The notes under the pieces: model-generated
What the model was told of the DNA's origin: nothing
What the model saw: only the letters and a program-made list of their open reading frames with translations
Database searches by the model: none
DNA from: Paracoccus spongiarum
Lineage (GTDB): Bacteria > Pseudomonadota > Alphaproteobacteria > Rhodobacterales > Rhodobacteraceae
DNA: 64,000 nt
Direction: 5' to 3'
Assembly (NCBI RefSeq): GCF_030732095.1
Contig: NZ_JAVAMQ010000002.1
Span: forward strand, 1-64,000
Program-made: the position numbers and the translations under genes
Shown here: positions 10,169-19,317 of the stretch, one piece after another
Position numbering within the stretch: position 1 is the stretch's first letter
Layout of the letters: every line of letters begins with the position of its first letter

Positions 10169-10819
10169 TCAGCCGGCGCGTTGCAGGTCGGCGGTCAGGG
10201 CCGCCACGTCGCCCTTGCGGCGGGCCAGCATGGCTGCCATCTCGGCCCGTTCGCTGGCCAGCATGTTCACGCCCTCGATGATGAGGTTGAAGAAGCTCAC
10301 CCGGCCCGACCGGTCCGAGACATGCCATTCGACCTTCATCGGCGCCCGTCCGCTGAGATAGGCGACCGAGTCCACCACGACATAGCTTTTCACCGCGCGG
10401 GCGCCGCCGACCTCGATGCGCCCGCCCACGAATTCGCGAAAGCGCTTGCCGTATTTGCGGCCGATATAGCCCTGGAAGGCGGCCTTGTAGCTGGCGAACT
10501 GCGCCGCGCTGACCTGCCGCGCGGCGGGTCCCAGGACGGTGCGCGCGACCACGTCCACATCGCCATACCGCGCCAGGATGGCCTCGAACTGGCGATACAT
10601 CGCGGCCGGTGCCTGGCCGCTGTTGATGACCGCATAGACATCATCCACGGCGCGCTGGATAAACGCCTGCGCCTGGGCCCCGCCAAGGGCCAGCGCCGGA
10701 CGCATCGCGACAAGGCCCGCGCCGCCCGCGATCAGCGCCAGCACGGCGCGCCGGCCGATCCGGGGGTCAGGGCGCGACGGGTCCGGTTTCGGCGACCGGG
10801 GCGCCATAGGGGTCGTCAT
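10169..10819 (-). CDS. mlaC: MlaC/Ttg2D-family phospholipid-binding protein
   Basis: A 216-residue periplasmic protein of the Mla pathway, which carries phospholipids between the MlaA outer-membrane complex and the inner-membrane MlaFEDB transporter. It begins with a twin-arginine-like signal (IGRRAVLALIAGGAGLVAM) and has the MlaC core (YRQFEAILARYGDVDVVAR, FRRFVGG-like FREFVGGRIEV, YVVVDSVAYLSG). The start at 10819 was chosen because AGGA lies 10 bases upstream; an in-frame ATG at 10852 has no ribosome binding site. It overlaps the 3' end of mlaA, showing a two-gene operon. mlaFED are not in the window. Confidence 0.85.
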   Translation of the reverse strand: MTTPMAPRSPKPDPSRPDPRIGRRAVLALIAGGAGLVAMRPALALGGAQAQAFIQRAVDDVYAVINSGQAPAAMYRQFEAILARYGDVDVVARTVLGPAARQVSAAQFASYKAAFQGYIGRKYGKRFREFVGGRIEVGGARAVKSYVVVDSVAYLSGRAPMKVEWHVSDRSGRVSFFNLIIEGVNMLASERAEMAAMLARRKGDVAALTADLQRAG

Positions 10820-11576
10820 AAGGGTCAAATCCTGCGTCCTCTTCTCCGACATCGTAGCGGCGGTGCATCAGATAGATCAGCCGCGTCTGGGCATAGCTGT
10901 CTGCACTATCCTGCAGAACGCTGTCCACCGTATCCCCGAAACGCGCCCGCTCACCGGCTTTTGAGCCGATGCGCAGACCCAGGGCCAGCATGCGCTCGCG
11001 GCGGTCGAGGACCTGCCCGAGGGGGTCGATCAGCACATCGACCACCTTGCCAGCGGTGTCGCGCGCCGTCGATGGCCCGAGCAGGGGCAGTTCCACATAG
11101 GCACCCTCGGGCAGGCCCCAGACTGCCAGCGTCTGGCCGAAATCGGTGTCGGTCTCGGTCAGGCCGAAATCGCTGCCGGCCGGATCGAACATGCCGGCGA
11201 TGCCGAGGGTCGAGTTGATGGCGAGGCGGAACATGTTGCGCGCGGCGGGCCCGGGCTGGCCCTGCAGCAGGCTGTTCACGATCTTGCCGGGCAGCGACAG
11301 GTTCGCGCCCATGTTGATGACCAGATCGACGGGCCTCGGCTGCCCGGCCTCGCCCGGCGCCGTGGGCCCGTCGTCGCGTCCCGCCACCAGCCGGGCGACC
11401 GGCCCGATGACCTGCGCGTCCAGCGCCTTGTTGAAGGCGTGGACGCGGCGATTCTGCGCCTCGAAGGGGTCGTTGATGGTGATGCCGTCCTGCAGGACCG
11501 GCCGCGCGGCGCATCCGGCCAGCAGCAGCGTCAGGATCAGGGCCGTCAGGGGCGCGGAACGGGGCTTGGGGCGCAA
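10767..11576 (-). CDS. mlaA: MlaA (VacJ) family outer-membrane lipoprotein
   Basis: A 269-residue lipoprotein. The lipobox LLLAGC is at residues 17-22. The VacJ core is clear: NDPFEAQNRRVHAFNKALD, then NSLLQGQPGPAARNMFRLAINST, then GLTETDTDFGQTLAVWGL and EGAYVELPLLGPST. MlaA sits in the outer membrane with porins and removes misplaced phospholipid from the outer leaflet, passing it to MlaC. It is transcribed just ahead of mlaC with overlapping ends. The Asp/Tyr-rich C-terminal tail is not conserved. The operon is wedged between a secreted RTX gene and its exporter. Confidence 0.9.
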   Translation of the reverse strand: MRPKPRSAPLTALILTLLLAGCAARPVLQDGITINDPFEAQNRRVHAFNKALDAQVIGPVARLVAGRDDGPTAPGEAGQPRPVDLVINMGANLSLPGKIVNSLLQGQPGPAARNMFRLAINSTLGIAGMFDPAGSDFGLTETDTDFGQTLAVWGLPEGAYVELPLLGPSTARDTAGKVVDVLIDPLGQVLDRRERMLALGLRIGSKAGERARFGDTVDSVLQDSADSYAQTRLIYLMHRRYDVGEEDAGFDPYDDPYGAPVAETGPVAP

Positions 11577-11730
11577 AGTATTTCCTAACCTTTTGGGCGT
11601 AAGGCAACAGAAGGCCTTGCAGGTGCTGACAGTCGGCGTTCAAAGGGCAATAATGGTCCGGGCGGGACGCGGCAAGCCCGGTGACGGATGACCTGCGCGC
11701 GCAGGGATCAGAAGCGAGGACGGCACGGCT

Positions 11731-13482
11731 ATGGGCAAGGCGCCATTTCAACAGGATGGCAGCCGCGAGCTGCGAGAGGCGCGTGCGGCGGGGTTTTCGC
11801 TGTTCGTCGCGGTGGGGCTGTTCTCGGCGGTGGTGAACCTGCTGATGCTGACCGGGCCGCTGTTCATGCTGCAGGTCTATGACCGCGTCCTCGGATCGCA
11901 ATCCAGCGAGACCCTGGCCGCGCTGTTCGTGCTTGTGGTCTTCCTGTTCCTGCTGATGGGGGTGGTCGATCTGGCCCGCAACCGGATCACCCAGCGCCTT
12001 GCCGCGCGGTTCCAGGACCGCATGGAGGGGCGGGTGTTCACCGCCGCGCTGCGCGAGGGCGCGATCAGCGGCGACGAATCCGCAGCCGCGGCCAGCGGCA
12101 TGCGCGATCTGGACGCGGTCCAGCGGTTCATCGGCTCGCCGGTCCTGCTGGCGATGTTCGACATGCCCTGGGCGCCGATCTTCCTGGCCGCCGTCTTCAT
12201 CTTCCACCCGTTCCTCGGCGTCGTCGCGACCGCGGGCGGCACGATCCTGGTGGTCGCCACGATCGCCAACCGCTGGCTGACACGGCGGCCGTTGCAGCAA
12301 TCGGCGATCTCGGCGACGCAGGCGCAGCGGATGGCCGATCTCTATCGCGACGAGGGCGAGGTGATCGGCGCCCTCGGCATGCGCAGCGCGACCTTTTCGC
12401 GCTGGCACCGGGCGCGGGCCGACGCGCAGGACAGCGCCGTGCGCGGTGCCGATGTGGCAGCGGGCTTCACGGTCTTCTCGCGCAGCTTCCGGCTGTTCCT
12501 GCAAAGCGCGATGCTGGCCGCGGGCGCCTGGCTGGTCCTGCGGCAGGAACTGACGCCGGGCGCGATGATCGCCAGTTCGATCATGATGGGCCGCGCGCTG
12601 GCGCCGGTGGAACAGCTGGTCGGTGGCTGGGCGATGGTGCAGGCAGCGCAGGATGGCTGGGACCGGCTGGCCCGGCTTCTGTCGCGGCAACCGCCCGAAA
12701 AGCCGCGCACGCCCCTGCCCCGACCCGAGGCGCGCATCGACGTGCGCCAGCTGTCGGTCGCGCCGCCGGGTCAGGGCATCGCCACGCTGCGCGGCGTCAG
12801 CTTTTCGGTCGGTCCCGGCCAGGCGCTGGGCGTGATCGGCCCCTCGGGCGCAGGCAAGACCACGCTGGCCCGGGCGCTGATCGGCGCCTGGCCGGTCGGC
12901 GCGGGCTCGATCCGGCTGGGCGGAGCGACGCTGGACCAGTTCGATCCCGATGTGCTGGGCGCGCTGATCGGCTATCTTCCGCAGCAGGTGACGCTGTTCG
13001 ATGGCAGCATCGCCGACAACATCGCCCGGCTTGCACCCGACCCCGACCCCGACCGCGTGGTGCGTGCCGCCAAGGCGGCGGCGGCGCATCAGATGATCCT
13101 CGACCTGCCGCAGGGCTATGACACGCGCATCAGCCAGACGGCGGGCCGGCTGTCGGGCGGGCAGATCCAGCGCATCGGCCTTGCCCGCGCCCTCTATCCC
13201 GACCCGGCGCTGCTGGTGCTGGACGAGCCGAACTCCAACCTCGACAATCAGGGCTCCGAGGCGCTGAACGCGGCAATCCGGCGCGTCAAGGCGCAGGGCG
13301 GCGCGGTGGTCATCATGGCGCACCGCCCCGCGGCGATCAACGAATGCGAATTGCTGCTGGTGATGGAGCAGGGCGTGCGCCGCGCCTTCGGCCCGCGTGA
13401 CCAGGTGCTGAAGGAGATGGTCCAGAACTCGGCCCAGATCATGAAGGCGCAGGAAACCGGCCAAAGCGGAGGCGTGACATGA
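11731..13482 (+). CDS. Type I secretion ABC transporter (PrtD/HlyB class)
   Basis: A 583-residue fused membrane-ATPase subunit. The N-terminal half has about six membrane segments (SLFVAVGLFSAVVNLLML, LAALFVLVVFLFLLMGVV and others). The ATPase has Walker A GPSGAGKTT near residue 371, the signature LSGGQIQRIGLARAL, and Walker B LLVLDEPNSNLD, where Asn replaces the more usual Thr after the Pro. Length and absence of a C39 peptidase-like domain fit the PrtD/AprD class that exports RTX proteins. Its stop overlaps the adaptor gene start (ATGA), and the likely cargo is the RTX protein encoded at 8202-10127. Confidence 0.9.
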   Translation: MGKAPFQQDGSRELREARAAGFSLFVAVGLFSAVVNLLMLTGPLFMLQVYDRVLGSQSSETLAALFVLVVFLFLLMGVVDLARNRITQRLAARFQDRMEGRVFTAALREGAISGDESAAAASGMRDLDAVQRFIGSPVLLAMFDMPWAPIFLAAVFIFHPFLGVVATAGGTILVVATIANRWLTRRPLQQSAISATQAQRMADLYRDEGEVIGALGMRSATFSRWHRARADAQDSAVRGADVAAGFTVFSRSFRLFLQSAMLAAGAWLVLRQELTPGAMIASSIMMGRALAPVEQLVGGWAMVQAAQDGWDRLARLLSRQPPEKPRTPLPRPEARIDVRQLSVAPPGQGIATLRGVSFSVGPGQALGVIGPSGAGKTTLARALIGAWPVGAGSIRLGGATLDQFDPDVLGALIGYLPQQVTLFDGSIADNIARLAPDPDPDRVVRAAKAAAAHQMILDLPQGYDTRISQTAGRLSGGQIQRIGLARALYPDPALLVLDEPNSNLDNQGSEALNAAIRRVKAQGGAVVIMAHRPAAINECELLLVMEQGVRRAFGPRDQVLKEMVQNSAQIMKAQETGQSGGVT

Positions 13483-15197
13483 GCGAGGACGACCGCAAGC
13501 CGTCGCCGGGCCCCAATGACGGCGCAACGCCGGGCCAGCCCGCCCCGATGCCGGGCGGTCCTGACGCGGCGACGCCGCGCCCGCACGGGGAAGACCCGCA
13601 GCTAGCCCCCGCGGCGCAGCAGGACCCGCCCGGCACCGCGCGCCCCGATGCCGCGTCCGGCCAGACTGCTGCGCCGGCGCCCGGTCCGTCGCCGCAGGAC
13701 AGGATGCGCCTTGGTGATCCGGTGACGGGCCAGGTGTCGCAGTCGCAACGGCCGGCCGCCCCTGCGCGGCCCGATGCGCCGCCCGCCGGCGCGCCCGCCG
13801 GCGCCGGACAGGGGCGCATCATCCACCGCCGCCCCGCCGCGCCCTCCGCGCCCGTGCCGCCGCCCGCGCCACCGCCTCCGCCACGGCCGATCGCCGCGCC
13901 GGATGCCGACCGATGGCCCGTGCGGGGCCCGTTGTGGACCGGGATCATCGGCATCCTCGTGCTGTTCGGCGGCTTCGGCCTCTGGGCATGGCAAAGCCGG
14001 ATCGCTGGCGCCGTGGTCGCGCCCGGCCAGGTCGAGGTCGAGCAGCAGCGCCAGGTCGTCCAGCACCCCGATGGCGGCGTGGTCGCGCGAATCGCGGTCA
14101 CCGAGGGCGAAGCGGTCGAGGCCGGGCAGCTTCTGATCGCGCTGGACGGCACGCTGCTGTCGACTGAACTCGCCATCGTCGAGGGCCAGTATTTCGAGAT
14201 CCTCGCCCGGCGCGGCCGGCTGGAGGCCGAGCGCGCCGACGCCGAGGCGCCCGCCTTTCCGTCACAGCTGACCGAGGCCGCCGCCACCAACCCCGAGTTG
14301 AAGGCGGTGATCGACGGGCAGGCCAGCCTGTTCGAGACCCGCCGCAACACCATCCGCCAGTCGCTGGAACAGCTGCAGAAGCAGTCCGAACAGGTCAGCG
14401 CGCAGGTCGATGGCATCGACGCCCAGATCAAGGCCCTTGGTCGCCAGCGCGAACTCATCGGCGAAGAACTCGAGGACCAGAGAAGCCTGCTGTCGCGCGG
14501 CCTCGCCCAGTCCTCGCGCGTGCTGGCGCTGGAACGCGAGGCGGTGCGCCTCGACGGACAACTGGGCGAATTGCAGGCCAGCCGCGCGGCGGCCGAGACG
14601 CGCCAGACCGAACTGGACATCCAGCGGCTGCGCCTCGGCGCCGAGCGTCGCGAGGAGGCCGAGACCGAGCTGCGCGACCTTGGCTATCGCGAACTGGAAC
14701 TGGCCGAACGGCGGCGCAGCCTGATCGAGCAGGTCGACCGCCTCGACATCCGCGCCCCGGTCGCGGGCGTCGTCTACAACCTCCAGGTGACCACGCCGCG
14801 GTCGGTGATCCGGCCTGCCGACCCGCTGCTGTTCATCATCCCGCAGGATCGCCCGCTGGTGATCGGCGCGCGGCTTGCCACGATCAACGTCGACGAGGTC
14901 AGCATCGGCCAGCCGGTGGTGCTGCGCTTTTCCTCGTTCTCGTCGCGCACCACGCCCGAGATCGACGGCCGGCTGGAGCGGATCTCGGCGGATGCGCTGA
15001 CCGACGAGGCGACGCGGATGCCCTATTACCGGGCCGAGGTGACGATTCCGCCCGACGAGCTGGACAAGCTGGGCGCGCTGGCCCTGATCCCCGGCATGCC
15101 GGTCGAGGTCTACATCCAGACCGGCGAGCGCAGCCCGATGGCCTATCTGGTGAAACCGCTGAGCGACTACTTCAACCGGGCCTTCCGCGAGAACTGA
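13479..15197 (+). CDS. Type I secretion membrane fusion protein (HlyD/PrtE family)
   Basis: A 572-residue adaptor that links the inner-membrane ABC exporter to TolC. The first 145 residues are Pro/Ala/Gly-rich and low in complexity; a single membrane anchor follows (WTGIIGILVLFGGFGLWAW), then a barrel-sandwich half-motif, a long coiled-coil hairpin (about residues 280-430, rich in Gln/Glu/Arg) and the C-terminal beta domain (DIRAPVAGVVYNLQVTT). Family members are usually about 430-480 residues, so the N-terminal extension is unusual. The start overlaps the ABC gene by 4 bases, so the two subunits are translationally coupled. Confidence 0.9.
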   Translation: MSEDDRKPSPGPNDGATPGQPAPMPGGPDAATPRPHGEDPQLAPAAQQDPPGTARPDAASGQTAAPAPGPSPQDRMRLGDPVTGQVSQSQRPAAPARPDAPPAGAPAGAGQGRIIHRRPAAPSAPVPPPAPPPPPRPIAAPDADRWPVRGPLWTGIIGILVLFGGFGLWAWQSRIAGAVVAPGQVEVEQQRQVVQHPDGGVVARIAVTEGEAVEAGQLLIALDGTLLSTELAIVEGQYFEILARRGRLEAERADAEAPAFPSQLTEAAATNPELKAVIDGQASLFETRRNTIRQSLEQLQKQSEQVSAQVDGIDAQIKALGRQRELIGEELEDQRSLLSRGLAQSSRVLALEREAVRLDGQLGELQASRAAAETRQTELDIQRLRLGAERREEAETELRDLGYRELELAERRRSLIEQVDRLDIRAPVAGVVYNLQVTTPRSVIRPADPLLFIIPQDRPLVIGARLATINVDEVSIGQPVVLRFSSFSSRTTPEIDGRLERISADALTDEATRMPYYRAEVTIPPDELDKLGALALIPGMPVEVYIQTGERSPMAYLVKPLSDYFNRAFREN

Positions 15198-15260
15198 GGC
15201 GCGCGGCTTGCAACTGGCCGCCCGCTGCCCCACCCTGCCGCCCAAAAGCGGAGGAACCCC

Positions 15261-16574
15261 ATGCTGAGAATCCTGTCCCGACCCGCCACGCGGCTGATGG
15301 AAAACTGGCTGCCCGATGCGTTCATCTTCGTGATCGTGCTGACCCTCGTGGCGGCGATCGCGGCGCTGGTGACGCAGGACGTGACGCCGATGGCGCTGAT
15401 CGGGATGTGGGGCGACGGCTTCTGGGCGCTGCTGCAATTCGCGATGCAGATGCTTCTGGTGCTGGTCAGCGGCTTCATCCTCGCCAGCTCGCCACCGGTG
15501 CGGCGCATCCTGGAACGGCTGGCCCGTCTGGCCAATTCGCGCGGCGGCGCCATCGTGCTGGTCACGCTGGTGTCGCTGGCGGCCAGCTGGATCAACTGGG
15601 GCTTCGGACTGGTCGTCGGCGCGATCTTCGCCAAGGAACTGGCACGCCAGATCCGGGTGGACTACCGGCTGCTGGTCGCCTCGGCCTATTCGGGCTTCGT
15701 GATCTGGCATGGCGGGCTGTCGGGCTCGATCCCGCTGACCATCGCGACCGAGGGGCATTTCACCCAGGACGTGATCGGCGTCATCCCGACCGGCCAGACG
15801 ATCTTCTCGGTCTGGAACCTCGTCATCGTCGCGGCCGTCGTGGTCGTGCTGCCGATCGCGAACCGGCTGATGTTGCCGCTGGACTCCGAACAGGTGCTGG
15901 TCGATCCGGCCCGCCTGTCGGGCGATCGCGGCCTGCCGCCGCTGTCGCCCCACGCCACCCCGGCCGAGCGGCTGGAAGCCAGCCCGATCCTGATGTGGGC
16001 GATCGGCGTGCCGGGTCTGGTCTGGCTTGCCAGCTATTTTGCGGGCGGCGGCGGGATCAACCTGAACGTCGTGAACTTCCTGTTCCTGTTTCTGGGCATC
16101 CTGTGTCACGGCACGCCGCGCAGCCTGCTGGCCTCGCTGGACGAGGCGGTGCGCGGCGGCGCCGGCATCGTGATCCAGTTCCCCTTCTATGCCGGGATCA
16201 TGGCGATCATGACCGACAGCGGCCTTGCGGCCAGCCTGTCGCAGTGGTTCGTGTCGATCTCGACCGCCGAGACCCTGCCCTTCTGGAGCTTCATCAGCGC
16301 GGGCATCGTCAACATCTTCGTGCCCTCGGGCGGCGGACAATGGGCGGTTCAGGCGCCGGTGATGCTGCCCGCGGCCGAGGCGCTGGGCGCCGACATACCC
16401 CGCGTCGTGATGGGGGTGGCCTGGGGCGATGCCTGGACCAACCTGCTGCAGCCCTTCTGGGCGCTGCCGATGCTGGGCATCGCCGGCCTGAAGCCGCGTG
16501 ACATCATGGGCTTCTGCGTGGTGCTGCTGGCGATCACCGGGGTGCTGATCGGCGGCCTTCTGCTGCTGCTGTGA
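15261..16574 (+). CDS. atoE: Short-chain fatty acid transporter (AtoE family)
   Basis: A 437-residue inner-membrane protein with about twelve hydrophobic segments, matching the AtoE/SCFA_trans family throughout: AASWINWGFGLVVGAIFAKE, SGFVIWHGGLSGSIPLTIAT, and NIFVPSGGGQWAVQAP. The family takes up short-chain fatty acids such as acetoacetate or butyrate. AAGCGGAGG lies 8 bases before the ATG. It follows the secretion genes after 63 bases but is probably unrelated to them; its job would fit the acyl-CoA metabolism encoded elsewhere in the window. It converges with RNase R, only 13 bases apart. Confidence 0.85.
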   Translation: MLRILSRPATRLMENWLPDAFIFVIVLTLVAAIAALVTQDVTPMALIGMWGDGFWALLQFAMQMLLVLVSGFILASSPPVRRILERLARLANSRGGAIVLVTLVSLAASWINWGFGLVVGAIFAKELARQIRVDYRLLVASAYSGFVIWHGGLSGSIPLTIATEGHFTQDVIGVIPTGQTIFSVWNLVIVAAVVVVLPIANRLMLPLDSEQVLVDPARLSGDRGLPPLSPHATPAERLEASPILMWAIGVPGLVWLASYFAGGGGINLNVVNFLFLFLGILCHGTPRSLLASLDEAVRGGAGIVIQFPFYAGIMAIMTDSGLAASLSQWFVSISTAETLPFWSFISAGIVNIFVPSGGGQWAVQAPVMLPAAEALGADIPRVVMGVAWGDAWTNLLQPFWALPMLGIAGLKPRDIMGFCVVLLAITGVLIGGLLLLL

Positions 16575-16587
16575 TGGCGGCTGCGGG

Positions 16588-18849
16588 CTAGCGCTTGCGC
16601 CGCCGCCTGGCGGCTCGCTTGATCTCGGCCAGCCGCGACTTGGTCGAGACCCGGCGCGGCCCGCGCCCCGGCTTGCCCTTCTGCGGGCCGCGCGGCAGCG
16701 GCCGCCCCTCAAGCTCCAGCAGTTCCAGCGTCAGCCCGCCGGTCATCGGGATCGCCTCGGCCAGTCTCACGGTCACACGCTGGCCGATGCCGATCTCGAG
16801 GCCGGTATCGGCGCCGATCAGCATCTGCGCGTCCTGGTCATAGTGAAAATACTCGCGCCCCAGATCGCGGATCGGCAACAGCCCGTCGGCGCCGGTCTCG
16901 TCCAGCTTGACGAAGGCCCCGAACCGCTGGATGCCGCTGATCCTGCCGGTCATCTCGCTGCCCACGCGGTCGGCGAGATAGGCCGCCAGATAGCGGTCGG
17001 TCGTGTCGCGCTCGGCGGCCATGCTGCGCCGCTCGGTCTCGCTGATATGGGTCGCGGTCTCGGACAGACGTTCGATGTCGTGTTCCGACAGCCCGTCGGG
17101 CCTGCCGCCGCGCCCGCCGCCCCAGCCATGCCCCGAGATCAGCGCCCGATGCACGATCAGGTCCGAATAGCGCCGGATCGGCGAGGTGAAATGGGCATAG
17201 GATTTCAGCGCCAGCCCGAAATGGCCGTAATTCTCGGGGTGGTAATAGGCCTGCGTCATCGAGCGCAGGGTCGAGATGTTGATCAGCTCGTCGAAATCGG
17301 TGCCCTCGGACTGCGCCAGAAGCCGGTTGAGATGGCTGGTATGCAGAACCTGCCCCTTGGCGAGGGTGAACCCCGACGCCTGCGCCACCTCGCGCAGCGC
17401 ATCCATCTTGTCGAGGCTGGGTTCCTCGTGGACGCGGAACAGCAGGGGTCGCTGGCGGCGGGTCAGTTCCTCGGCGGCGGCGACATTGGCCAGCACCATG
17501 AACTCCTCGATCAGCCGGTGAGCGTCGAAGCGTTCGCGGAAATTGACGGACCGCACGCGGCCGTCCGCGGTCAGTTCGATGCGCCGTTCGGGCAGGTCCA
17601 GATCCAGCGGCTGGCGGCGGGCGCGCGCCTCCTTCAACAGGCCATAGGCGTGCCACAGCGGCTTGATGGCCGCATCCAGCAGCGGCGCGGTCGCCGGGTC
17701 GGGGTTGCCGTCGGCGGCGGCCTGGGCCTGTTCATAGGCAAGGCTCGCGCGGCTCAGCATCATCGCGCGGTGAAAGCTGTGGCCGGTCTTGTTGCCCTGC
17801 GCATCAAGGCGCATCCGCACGGCGATCACCGCCCGATCCACGCCCTCGTGCAGCGAGCAGAGATCGGCCGACAGTGCCTCGGGCAACATCGGCACAACGC
17901 GGTCGGGGAAATAGGTGGAATTGCCGCGCAGCCACGCCTCGCGGTCCAGCGCGCTGCCGGGCCGAACGTAATGGGCGACGTCGGCGATGGCGACCCAGAT
18001 GGTCGCGCCGCCATCCGCCTCGACCCGGGCCGCGACGGCGTCGTCGCGGTCGCGGGCATCGGCCGGGTCGATGGTGATCAGCGGCAAGTCGCGCAGATCC
18101 TCGCGCCCGGCCATGCCCGCGGGCGTCTGGGCCTCGGCTTCGGCGATCACCTCGGCGGGAAAGTCGTCGGGAATGCCGTGCTGGTGAATGGCGATCAGGC
18201 TGACCGCGCGGGGCGCTGTCGGATCGCCCAGCCGCTCGGTGATCCGCGCCATCGGCAGTCCCATCCGGCCCTTGGGGCCGATCTGTTCGGCCTGCACCAG
18301 CTCGCCGTTGCGGGCGCCCTGCGTGGCATCCGGGCGGACCCGCCATTCGCGGTCCTGGCCCTTGTCGATGGGGGTGATGCGGCCGCCCTCGGCCTCCTTG
18401 CGGAAGATCCCCGTGATCCGGTTCGGGCTGGCGGTGACGCGCCGCATCAGCCGGGCCTGGTAATGGTGATCCTCGCCCTGGACCTCGACCAGGCGCGCCA
18501 GGAACCGCTCGCCCCGGCCCAGGGCGGGGTCGCTGTCGCGCGGCACATAGAGAATGCGCGGCGGCGCGCCCTCGCCCGGCCATTCCAGCGGCCGCGCGAA
18601 CAGATCGCCCGAGCCGTCTGGCGCCAGCAATTCCAGGATGGTGACCGGCGGCAGGCTTCCGGCATCCATGTAATGCCGGCGGCGGCGCGACAGATGGCCC
18701 TCGGCCTCAAGCTCTTTCAGAAGGCGCTTCAGTTCGATGCGTTCGGCGCCCTTGATGCCGAAGGCCTTGGCGATGTCGCGCTTGGAATTGGCGTCGGGAT
18801 GTTCGGCGACCCATTCCAGGATCTGCTGCTTGCTGGGGATCTGGCTCAT
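16588..18849 (-). CDS. rnr: Ribonuclease R
   Basis: A 753-residue 3'-5' exoribonuclease of the RNB family. An N-terminal winged-helix segment (KRDIAKAFGIKGAERIELKR) is followed by cold-shock-type domains, the RNB domain with the four catalytic-site aspartates in DPADARDRDDAV near residue 267, and an S1 domain (GRISGIQRFGAFVKLDETG). The C-terminus ends in a Lys/Arg-rich tail (AARRRRKR), as in other RNase R proteins. It degrades structured RNA and helps mRNA and rRNA quality control. The ATG at 18849 was preferred to a longer frame without coding character. Confidence 0.93.
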   Translation of the reverse strand: MSQIPSKQQILEWVAEHPDANSKRDIAKAFGIKGAERIELKRLLKELEAEGHLSRRRRHYMDAGSLPPVTILELLAPDGSGDLFARPLEWPGEGAPPRILYVPRDSDPALGRGERFLARLVEVQGEDHHYQARLMRRVTASPNRITGIFRKEAEGGRITPIDKGQDREWRVRPDATQGARNGELVQAEQIGPKGRMGLPMARITERLGDPTAPRAVSLIAIHQHGIPDDFPAEVIAEAEAQTPAGMAGREDLRDLPLITIDPADARDRDDAVAARVEADGGATIWVAIADVAHYVRPGSALDREAWLRGNSTYFPDRVVPMLPEALSADLCSLHEGVDRAVIAVRMRLDAQGNKTGHSFHRAMMLSRASLAYEQAQAAADGNPDPATAPLLDAAIKPLWHAYGLLKEARARRQPLDLDLPERRIELTADGRVRSVNFRERFDAHRLIEEFMVLANVAAAEELTRRQRPLLFRVHEEPSLDKMDALREVAQASGFTLAKGQVLHTSHLNRLLAQSEGTDFDELINISTLRSMTQAYYHPENYGHFGLALKSYAHFTSPIRRYSDLIVHRALISGHGWGGGRGGRPDGLSEHDIERLSETATHISETERRSMAAERDTTDRYLAAYLADRVGSEMTGRISGIQRFGAFVKLDETGADGLLPIRDLGREYFHYDQDAQMLIGADTGLEIGIGQRVTVRLAEAIPMTGGLTLELLELEGRPLPRGPQKGKPGRGPRRVSTKSRLAEIKRAARRRRKR

Positions 18850-18893
18850 CGGGTCGTGCCTGTCATTGAGGGGCCGCGGCGCGGGGCCGCGCG

Positions 18894-19310
18894 TCACAAC
18901 GCGCGTATCATGTCCTGATGGGGAATGCCCGCATCGTCATAGACCGGACCCTGCGCCTCGAAGCCGAGCTTGCGATAGAAGCCCATCGCGCCGACCTGCG
19001 CCCCCAGACGGGCATGGGTGATGCCCGAGCGCGAGCGCAGCACATCCATCGCCGCACGGATCAGCACGCTGCCCAGCCCGGTGCCGCGCGCCTCGGGCAG
19101 GACGCAGACCCGGCCGATCTTGCCGGTGCTGCCCAGCAGCAGGATCCGCGCGGTGCCGACCGGCGCGCCGTCCTGCCACGCCAGCAGGTGAATCGCCTGA
19201 TCGTCGCGGTCGTCCCACTCGTCCGCCTCGGCGATGCCCTGTTCGTCGATGAACACCGCCCGGCGCAGCGCACGGCAGGCGTCGATATCGTCGGTCAGTT
19301 CGATCCTCAT
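18894..19310 (-). CDS. ElaA-like GNAT N-acetyltransferase
   Basis: A 138-residue single-domain acetyltransferase. The start (AVFIDEQGIAEADEWDDRD) is the ElaA-type N-terminus, and the acetyl-CoA pyrophosphate loop is visible as PEARGTGLGSVLI near residue 75, followed by GAQVGAMGFYRKLGFEAQG. The substrate is unknown. It lies 7 bases downstream of dapE on the same strand and 44 bases before rnr, so it is likely part of the dapE transcript. Confidence 0.82.
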   Translation of the reverse strand: MRIELTDDIDACRALRRAVFIDEQGIAEADEWDDRDDQAIHLLAWQDGAPVGTARILLLGSTGKIGRVCVLPEARGTGLGSVLIRAAMDVLRSRSGITHARLGAQVGAMGFYRKLGFEAQGPVYDDAGIPHQDMIRAL

Positions 19311-19317
19311 GCGGGCC

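Noticed and set aside
8508-10328. A 606-residue minus-strand frame opposite the RTX gene
   Set aside because: It is the mirror of a repetitive GC-rich gene; the plus-strand frame has true RTX motifs and the minus frame shows only Ala/Gln/Val runs.
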